DNA from: Faecalicoccus pleomorphus DSM 20574
GTDB taxonomy: Bacteria; Bacillota_I; Bacilli_A; Erysipelotrichales; Erysipelotrichaceae
Assembly (NCBI RefSeq): GCF_000420345.1
Contig: NZ_ATUT01000009.1
Span: 1 to 64,000 of the forward strand
Direction: 5' to 3'
Length of the DNA stretch: 64,000 nucleotides
Position 1 is the stretch's first letter. Each line of letters starts with the position of its first letter. A program made the translations under genes and the position numbers. The notes below the pieces were generated by a model. It worked only from the letters and a program-made list of their open reading frames with translations, had not been told where the DNA came from and made no database searches. Of the stretch, positions 58,858-64,000 are shown one piece after another.

Positions 58858-59400
58858 TTACTGGTAAACTTCAGGTTTCAGTATTCCTATGTAAGGTAAA
58901 TTCCGATATTTCTGGTTGTAGTCTAAACCATAGCCCACTACGAATTCATTTGGTACAGGGAAGCCTGTATATTCTGCTTCGATATCCACAACTCTACGCT
59001 CCGGCTTATCTAACAGGCTGACAACTTTAACATCCTTGGCCCCTTTTCGCAAAAGCAGCTTTTTGACCTCTTTTAAAGTTCGCCCTGTATCAACGATGTC
59101 TTCTACGATCAAGACAGAACGTCCTTTACAAGAAAGGTCCATATCTTTGTCAATGCGCACATCTCCGATTGATTCAGTACCATCATAAGAGCTGACAGAC
59201 ATAAAGTCGATTTCACAGGCAAATGTGAAACGTTTGATCAACTCTGCCATAAACGGCACACTTCCCTTTAACAATCCGACGATGATCGGAATTTCTCCTT
59301 TCGCATTATAATCATTTTCAATTTCCTTTGCGAGTTCTTCGCAGCGTTCTTCAATTTGATCTTCACTTATCAAAACTTTTTGAATATCCTTACTGATCAT
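58858..59400 (-). CDS. hpt: Hypoxanthine phosphoribosyltransferase
   Basis: A 180-aa purine salvage enzyme. The PRPP-binding loop V-E-D-I-V-D-T-G-R-T-L (~101-111) and the base-binding W-less end F-V-V-G-Y-G-L-D-Y-N are typical. AAGGAG precedes the ATG. Lies between tilS and ftsH in the conserved Bacillota order. Confidence 0.95.
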   Translation of the reverse strand: MISKDIQKVLISEDQIEERCEELAKEIENDYNAKGEIPIIVGLLKGSVPFMAELIKRFTFACEIDFMSVSSYDGTESIGDVRIDKDMDLSCKGRSVLIVEDIVDTGRTLKEVKKLLLRKGAKDVKVVSLLDKPERRVVDIEAEYTGFPVPNEFVVGYGLDYNQKYRNLPYIGILKPEVYQ

Positions 59401-59426
59401 AACATAATCTCCTTAAGATACGAATT

Positions 59427-60590
59427 TCATTGTATCATAAAAGCATTCGGTTTAACACTAAAATGTTGGACATCACAGCCTATTTTTGGTACAAAAATGA
59501 TTCTTTTTTTACTGTTTTCTACAACCAGCCAATTTTTTCGTAAGATCCTTGGAATTTTTCTATCGATGAAGATACGATGGATCTTTTTGGTTCCCCAGAC
59601 CATTTCGATCTTATCGCCGGCCTGCACATTACGAATCGTAATAGGAAAGTCCTTTGGATAGAGTGTGATCCCTTCGATTTTCCTTCCCGTTTTTTCAATG
59701 GAAAAGCCTTCATATTGACCATATTTCAAAGAAGTCAATTGAATGAAAACAGGCTTTTTTTTCTTTTGAAGATATAGCTTTTTATGATAGCTTTCCAGAT
59801 CGTAATCTCCCAGATCGATCAAAGTATCGCTTTGCAGCTGCTTCATCAAATCCATACATTCCTTTTTGGAAAATCTTTTTTGTGTGAATTGAAAGAGCCA
59901 TTCTTCTAAAAACAGCCAATCTGGCAAAGAATCCACACTTCGATCCCACGTGTCCAAAAATAAAGAAATCTGTTCTCTTTTCGTATTCCATTCTCTATTT
60001 TCTTTTTCAATCGTATGAAGCCATTCTTCTTTTTGGTCTTCTGAGAGTGTATCTACCAAGGAATGACGAATTTGATTACGGGTATAGTCATCCTTTAAGT
60101 TCGATTCATCGATTCCGAAAGGAATCCCATGGTCCAAACAATACTGCATACATTCTCTTTTACCAAGGCCAAGCAAGGGACGACAAATACGTATTCCTTT
60201 ATACATACTTTCGGTTTTTAAGCCATAGGTTTCACAAAGCATATGCCGCTGTTTCTGAAAGAAATAGGTTTCCAACAAATCATCTTTTTGATGCGCTACA
60301 TAAATCGTATCAATATGATATTTTAAAGCCAGCTCAACAAAAAAATCATAACGCACCTGCCGTGCCCAAGATTGAAAGTTACCAGCTTTCTCTTGTTTGG
60401 GCGCATATACAAACAAAGGAAGATGATGTTGGTCACAAAAATTGCGAACGATCTGTTCATCGCGATCTGCAGTATCTCTTTTATGATAATTGACATGTGC
60501 CACAATGACTTTTTTATCACACAGCTTTGCCAACAAGGCCATGCTGTCAGGGCCACCTGAACAAGCCACTATTCCTTGATATTGAACCAT
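59427..60590 (-). CDS. tilS: tRNA(Ile)-lysidine synthetase
   Basis: A 387-aa enzyme that converts C34 of the CAU tRNA-Ile to lysidine so it reads AUA. The PP-loop S-G-G-P-D-S (~11-16) starts the N-terminal ATPase domain; the C-terminal substrate-binding part ends at 387. It is shorter than the B. subtilis protein (472), within the family's range. No SD; a TAAAAT box lies six bases before the ATG. Confidence 0.93.
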   Translation of the reverse strand: MVQYQGIVACSGGPDSMALLAKLCDKKVIVAHVNYHKRDTADRDEQIVRNFCDQHHLPLFVYAPKQEKAGNFQSWARQVRYDFFVELALKYHIDTIYVAHQKDDLLETYFFQKQRHMLCETYGLKTESMYKGIRICRPLLGLGKRECMQYCLDHGIPFGIDESNLKDDYTRNQIRHSLVDTLSEDQKEEWLHTIEKENREWNTKREQISLFLDTWDRSVDSLPDWLFLEEWLFQFTQKRFSKKECMDLMKQLQSDTLIDLGDYDLESYHKKLYLQKKKKPVFIQLTSLKYGQYEGFSIEKTGRKIEGITLYPKDFPITIRNVQAGDKIEMVWGTKKIHRIFIDRKIPRILRKNWLVVENSKKRIIFVPKIGCDVQHFSVKPNAFMIQ

Positions 60591-60596
60591 GCAACT

Positions 60597-60625
60597 ATTT
60601 TATCATCCTTTTTGAAATGCTCCAA
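60597..60625 (-). promoter_or_regulatory. Leaderless promoter of tilS
   Basis: TTGGAG, 17-nt spacer, TAAAAT on the minus strand. The -10 box ends six bases before ATG 60590, so transcription is predicted to start at the A of the start codon. Confidence 0.6.
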
Positions 60626-60709
60626 TGCATTCGCTTATCCTTTTTTTGTCACAACATGATTACTGATTCATCCATAATGGTGATTCAAAAAGTTTTTCCA
60701 CTTTTTTTA

Positions 60710-60756
60710 ATAGTTTTTCATTTTTTACATATCTGATAATAGGGTATCGTTACAAT
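60710..60756 (+). promoter_or_regulatory. T-rich putative control region before the orphan ORF
   Basis: ATAGTTTTTC, a T run, ACATAT and GATAATAG resemble 344-375 upstream of comGA; a TACAAT box at 60751-60756 lies five bases before the first small ORF. Which element acts as promoter is not clear. Confidence 0.35.
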
Positions 60757-60761
60757 AGAAG

Positions 60762-60803
60762 ATGTTCAAGATATCAAAAAATTTTTTCGAGGACAAACTA
60801 TAA
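60762..60803 (+). CDS. 13-codon upstream ORF
   Basis: ATG 60762 opens a 13-residue frame (Lys/Phe rich) whose stop TAA shares its last A with the ATG of the next frame (TAATG). The GAGGA within it is spaced to serve the downstream start. It may be a leader peptide or chance. Confidence 0.3.
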   Translation: MFKISKNFFEDKL

Positions 60804-61258
60804 TGGATTATACAGAATTAAATCTTTTAAAAATGCCTGATATATATGGCAATACAAGCTGCAATCCATCCTTTCCCGCTTCATATGTCCTCAAAATAGA
60901 GATGTGGAAAATTTCATACTTTCGGGAGCAATCGGATTTGCCAGACAACGACTGCGATGACTTACCTTGTTTTTTAAGAAGAATCTTCCGTTTAGTCAGC
61001 TATTTTACTCTGTCCAATAAATTTGTTTCCATCCACGCAAACTCACTCAGTAAAACTCTTCAAAAGCACATAAGAAAACTTTATCAATACGATGAGAAAC
61101 TCGACCATTTTCTAGTATCCATTCCTTTGATTGCACAGCTTGTAAGGAATCTTGATCCGCCCACATCTGCCTTTATACCTGGGCAAAAATATTGTCCATT
61201 GCCTGTAACAAATTCCGTGAAGCACAATTCATTATCGGCGGAAAAGCTGTTTACATAA
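60803..61258 (+). CDS. Unrecognised small protein
   Basis: A 151-aa ORF with GAGGA eight bases before ATG. The N-terminal half is mixed, with three cysteines between residues ~19 and ~55; no membrane span, signal peptide or known motif is seen. The last ~35 residues (Pro/Ser rich) look less natural. The +1 frame is open from ~61154 to 61365 with a more protein-like stretch (F-I-I-G-G-K-A-V-Y-I-K-C-R), so the real protein may be longer with a frameshift. No gene assignment is possible. Confidence 0.35.
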   Translation: MDYTELNLLKMPDIYGNTSCNPSFPASYVLKIEMWKISYFREQSDLPDNDCDDLPCFLRRIFRLVSYFTLSNKFVSIHANSLSKTLQKHIRKLYQYDEKLDHFLVSIPLIAQLVRNLDPPTSAFIPGQKYCPLPVTNSVKHNSLSAEKLFT

Positions 61259-61395
61259 AATGTAGAAACAATACAACACTACATACTTTTTATTCTTTTT
61301 ACAATTTGTCCAGTTCGGGCAAAGAAAAAGAGAGTCCAATGGAACTTCAGAAAATCCAATTTTAATACAAATGCTGAAATATTTTAGAAATTAAA
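61259..61395. other. Spacer after the orphan ORF
   Basis: Contains the end of the +1 open frame noted for the orphan ORF; otherwise nothing recognised. Confidence 0.3.
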
Positions 61396-61437
61396 AAGCG
61401 AAAATACCCTGACAATTCACACGTTAGGGTATTTTCA
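61395..61437 (-). terminator. Terminator after the PemK-like gene
   Basis: Perfect 11-bp stem GAAAATACCCT / AGGGTATTTTC with a 15-nt loop; on the minus strand followed by GCTTTTT. Confidence 0.75.
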
Positions 61438-61478
61438 TAAATGGCTCTTTTAAATTGGAAATCTTTATATCTAGATTT

Positions 61479-62009
61479 TTAAACACCTATGCATTCACAT
61501 ACGCATTTTAAAATTTGTTGAAACTGTTTTCCCTTTGGATCGATATGCCCTTTGACATCAATAATACGTGCGGTATTGATCCATTTGGCATCATTTAAAA
61601 AGAGACATGATTCTTTGTAAAGGCCCGAAATCTCTCCCAAAGCGAAAAGATGGCTCTTCATTTTACGAATCGGTTTCCCTGTCATCGGCACTACAAACGC
61701 TTTATGGTGTTTAAACGCAAGAATCAATCCAAAATGCTGATAGCCAATCTCCATTAGGTAGGCCTGTCCAAAATCTATAAAACAAATATCGCCTTTACGA
61801 ATTCGTATCTCCGGTAGAATTTCTTTATAGTTATATGTCTGTTTTCTTTGACAAAAATTCAACTTTGAAATCATATAATCATACACTTCATTCGGATTTA
61901 ATGCCTTCAACATTTCCATTTCCTCTTTTTTTGCCTGATAAATCAATTGTTCTAGGGCACAAGCAGAGATGCCATATTCTTTTTGTTTAAGCCATTCTTT
62001 TGGTTCCAT
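61479..62009 (-). CDS. PemK/MazF-like domain protein
   Basis: A 176-aa protein. Residues ~1-65 are helical; from ~68 it has the PemK/MazF layout: R-K-G-D-I-C-F-I-D-F-G, G-L-I-L-A-F, F-V-V-P-M-T-G-K, L-F-L-N-D-A-K-W-I-N-T-A-R-I-I-D-V. PemK/MazF toxins are ribosome-independent RNases. No antitoxin gene is adjacent, and the extra N-terminal helical part is unusual for the toxin, so it may be a stand-alone or fused form. Assigned by pattern only. Confidence 0.55.
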   Translation of the reverse strand: MEPKEWLKQKEYGISACALEQLIYQAKKEEMEMLKALNPNEVYDYMISKLNFCQRKQTYNYKEILPEIRIRKGDICFIDFGQAYLMEIGYQHFGLILAFKHHKAFVVPMTGKPIRKMKSHLFALGEISGLYKESCLFLNDAKWINTARIIDVKGHIDPKGKQFQQILKCVCECIGV

Positions 62010-62018
62010 ATTCTAATC

Positions 62019-62054
62019 AAAACAAAAAGATGTGACCAAAAAATGACACATCTC
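62019..62054 (-). terminator. Terminator after the TagO/WecA-type gene
   Basis: On the minus strand AGATGTG / CACATCT with a ~12-nt T-rich loop, then TTTTTG, next to the stop codon. Confidence 0.75.
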
Positions 62055-63124
62055 TATTTTTTTCGCTTATTTTTTAAACGTATCCCCTGCGCCTGTATCC
62101 AATGGCTCACACTTAGAATGGGATGATAATGGTTGGAGATCATTGATGATTTTTCAATAAAGAGTTCTACTCCAAACAGGATGGCAAGCATCACAAAGAA
62201 GCCAATCGTTCGATTGATCATGTAAACAAAGGCACTGACACCGAATAAAGAAGTCACCCCACATAGGATAATTACTGTATTGCGATGGCCAAACTGCCGC
62301 ATCAAAAGATGATGAAGATGGCTTTTATCAGCCTGCATAAATCGTTGTCCTTTTAAGGTTCTGCGCAAAATGGCAGACAATGTATCAATAATGGGAACCA
62401 TCAAAATCAGTACCGGCAAGGCAAGTGTCATGATCGTACTGGATTTAAAGCCCATGATCGATATAGTGGAAACCATGAATCCCAAGAATAGCGAACCACA
62501 GTCGCCCATAAATATACTGGCCGGATGGCAGTTATATACAAGAAAGCCTAAAATGCTGCTGGCAAGAATGAATGCCAAAGACATGATATCAAGACGTCTT
62601 TCGATGATAGCCATACTGCCAATGATGATCAGCACAATAACACACAATCCACCGGCAAGTCCATCTAAACCATCAATCAAATTAACCGCATTTGTGATGC
62701 CGATGATCCAAATCAAGGTAAACAGAACAGAAAAGATACCGATATCGATCGTTATGCCAAATGGGAGTCGAATGATATCAACACGAACCCCAAAATATAT
62801 CGCAACAATAGCGGCAATCAGTTCCAGAAAAAGCTTCATACGGGGTTTTAGATCGATCAGATCATCGACCAGTCCCGCAAAAAACATGATACTTCCGCCA
62901 AGAATCACACCATTGATCGTTGAATCCACCTCAATAAACAAAGAAGCAACCACGATAAAAGAAAGATAGATGGCTACCCCGCCGATTCGGGAAATCAAGC
63001 CATGATGTACTGTTCTTTCATTTTCCTTGGCATAGGCTTTAGCCAAAACGGAATATTTTTTTACAAGTGGGGTCAGGATCAAGCTACCCATAAACGCTAA
63101 CAAGATCCACTGCAGATCAATCAT
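62054..63124 (-). CDS. Undecaprenyl-phosphate sugar-1-phosphate transferase (TagO/WecA type)
   Basis: A 356-aa polyprenyl-phosphate transferase with ~10-11 membrane spans. Active-site signatures are G-L-V-D-D-L-I-D (~83-90), N-L-I-D-G-L-D-G-L-A-G-G (~145-156) and M-G-D-C-G-S-L-F-L-G-F (~205-215). The family starts wall teichoic acid or cell-surface glycan synthesis by transferring GlcNAc-1-P to the lipid carrier. It overlaps the MreB-like gene by 4 bp. Confidence 0.92.
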   Translation of the reverse strand: MIDLQWILLAFMGSLILTPLVKKYSVLAKAYAKENERTVHHGLISRIGGVAIYLSFIVVASLFIEVDSTINGVILGGSIMFFAGLVDDLIDLKPRMKLFLELIAAIVAIYFGVRVDIIRLPFGITIDIGIFSVLFTLIWIIGITNAVNLIDGLDGLAGGLCVIVLIIIGSMAIIERRLDIMSLAFILASSILGFLVYNCHPASIFMGDCGSLFLGFMVSTISIMGFKSSTIMTLALPVLILMVPIIDTLSAILRRTLKGQRFMQADKSHLHHLLMRQFGHRNTVIILCGVTSLFGVSAFVYMINRTIGFFVMLAILFGVELFIEKSSMISNHYHPILSVSHWIQAQGIRLKNKRKK

Positions 63125-63999
63125 CCCTTCAGCTCCTTCATCGTATTGATGATATCATATTCCGGCATGTTTGTATGCAGTATCGTACAACCAAACGCTT
63201 GTTCCAAAAGTTGTCTTAATCCAAAACAATGCGCCAGACCTCCACTTAAAAGGAAACCATTTTTCAACAGCGCTTCTTTCATCTGCAAAGGTTGTTCCTT
63301 AAAACATTGTTTGGCCCAAAGTACGATCTGCTGCTCTATCATTTCCATTCCCGGCCACAGATCCCAGGCGCTGATAGAAATTCTTTGCATATGTTGATAA
63401 CGATCCAGCGCTGTACAGGAAAGACGCACATTTTGATTTTTCCAAAAAGCATCGCTCGCCGCTTTTTTTAACGCCATCGCATCTTCATTGGAAATCAGAC
63501 AGTTAGTTTTTGTCGCAACGATACGTTTGATCTGCTCATCCATACGACTTCCCGCAAAAAATATTTTCTTATATGATCGGCAAGTTCCGTTCACATAAAT
63601 TCCCATTTCCGTATAAGAATGACCGGCATGAATTAAAAAACAAGCTTCTTTGGTCTGCAGTAAATCCATATTCGTGATGAACTTCACTTTTTTGATACCA
63701 CTATCTAATAGAATGTGTTGCCATTTTGTGCGGTAGGCTTCATCATACCAATTTGGAACTGCCATCCAAATGCATGGCTTTAACAAAGATTGATCCGCCT
63801 GCAAGACATTCATACAGTTTTCAATCAGAGAATGAATCATGGAATCCACAGAATCTTCCCAGATTGGATAACGTATCTGCATCAAAGGGTCCTGGTAGAT
63901 GCAGGAAATGGCCTCCTGTCCATAGAATAAAGGCTGATTATTTTTTACGGCAACGATCGTTCTTGTTTTGGCATCGGTATGTTTGGAACAATCATGCAA
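63121..63999 (-). CDS. Divergent MreB-like actin-family protein, N-terminus cut off
   Basis: At least 292 residues; the frame stays open to the right edge and the N-terminal phosphate-1 loop (I-D-L-G-x-x) is absent, so the start lies outside the window. The remaining MreB/FtsA-like order is visible: G-Q-E-A near the left, A-V-P-N-W-Y-D (phosphate-2 equivalent region), a degenerate I-H-A-G-H-S-Y-T-E-M (normally D-x-G-G-G-T-T) and L-L-S-G-G-L-A near the C-terminus. It could be a true MreB or a specialised paralogue acting with the adjacent glycan transferase. Confidence 0.6.
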   Translation of the reverse strand: MHDCSKHTDAKTRTIVAVKNNQPLFYGQEAISCIYQDPLMQIRYPIWEDSVDSMIHSLIENCMNVLQADQSLLKPCIWMAVPNWYDEAYRTKWQHILLDSGIKKVKFITNMDLLQTKEACFLIHAGHSYTEMGIYVNGTCRSYKKIFFAGSRMDEQIKRIVATKTNCLISNEDAMALKKAASDAFWKNQNVRLSCTALDRYQHMQRISISAWDLWPGMEMIEQQIVLWAKQCFKEQPLQMKEALLKNGFLLSGGLAHCFGLRQLLEQAFGCTILHTNMPEYDIINTMKELKG

Positions 64000-64000
64000 A

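Noticed and set aside
62370-62969. 199-aa open frame on the plus strand
   Set aside because: Antisense to the TagO/WecA-type gene, whose motifs are unambiguous; low-complexity Ser/Ile/Met composition.

Overview
The window looks like chromosomal sequence of a low-to-moderate-GC Gram-positive bacterium (Bacillota). The gene set includes a comG competence operon, EzrA, an RpoD with an acidic N-terminal region, T-box leaders, CIRCE boxes in front of groESL, a TagO-type transferase, HslO-FtsH-Hpt-TilS synteny and a paired NifS-ThiI. A ThrRS without TGS domain and the general gene style suggest the Erysipelotrichia. That placement is an inference, not a database result. Nearly all of the DNA is ordinary core genome. 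No rRNA, tRNA, CRISPR array, prophage or integrative element is visible.

Layout, left to right. 1-290: tail of an IS1595-type transposase. 377-3824: seven-gene comG operon (ATPase, platform protein and five pseudopilin-type proteins, one of them a very short gene). 3828-16185: metallo-hydrolase, L33, a class B PBP, ispG, nfo, DEAD-box helicase, ispH, and the operon glyS-dnaG-rpoD-trmK. 16268-18171: a frameshifted secreted DUF1307-like gene, efp and an alpha/beta hydrolase. 18566-25661: two rRNA methyltransferases, thiI-nifS-ezrA, and rpsD with a structured leader. 25771-31956: a short SSB, an M16 protease-like pair (YmfF/YmfH type), a secreted NlpC/P60 protein with cell-wall-binding repeats, a membrane protein, trmL and an rdgB-type pyrophosphatase. 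32006-36835: leuABCD behind a leucine T-box. 36878-37433: a decayed membrane-protein gene. 37522-39492: groESL with two CIRCE boxes. 39565-42493: thrS with a threonine T-box and an overlapping lipoprotein gene. 42511-45185: feoAB divergent from an ArsR-family metal sensor. 45223-52959: the isoleucine/valine operon ilvB-ilvN-ilvC-ilvD-(DUF815 ATPase)-ilvA-ridA. 53099-54867: yaaA and a frameshifted Rpn-family nuclease gene. 55002-60590: tilS-hpt-ftsH-hslO-dusB. 60700-64000: an unrecognised small ORF, a PemK/MazF-like protein, a TagO/WecA-type transferase and an MreB-like gene cut by the window edge.

The two amino-acid operons and thrS form one logical block. Leucine synthesis is controlled by a T-box reading a CTC codon, and thrS by one reading ACT. 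Threonine also feeds IlvA, whose reactive enamine product is handled by RidA. No T-box is visible before ilvB.

Three observations stand out. First, several SD-less genes (ispH, rlmA-type, ymfF-type, rdgB-type, arsR, yaaA, tilS) have a sigma-A-type -10 box placed so that transcription would begin at or within about 4 nt of the start codon, which points to leaderless mRNAs. Second, EF-P carries Arg at residue 32 instead of the lysine modified in Bacillus subtilis, yet the M16 pair associated with that lysine modification is present. Third, a DUF815 ATPase gene is translationally interlocked inside the ilv operon. I found no clearly new multi-gene system; these and the decayed genes are the points most worth checking.
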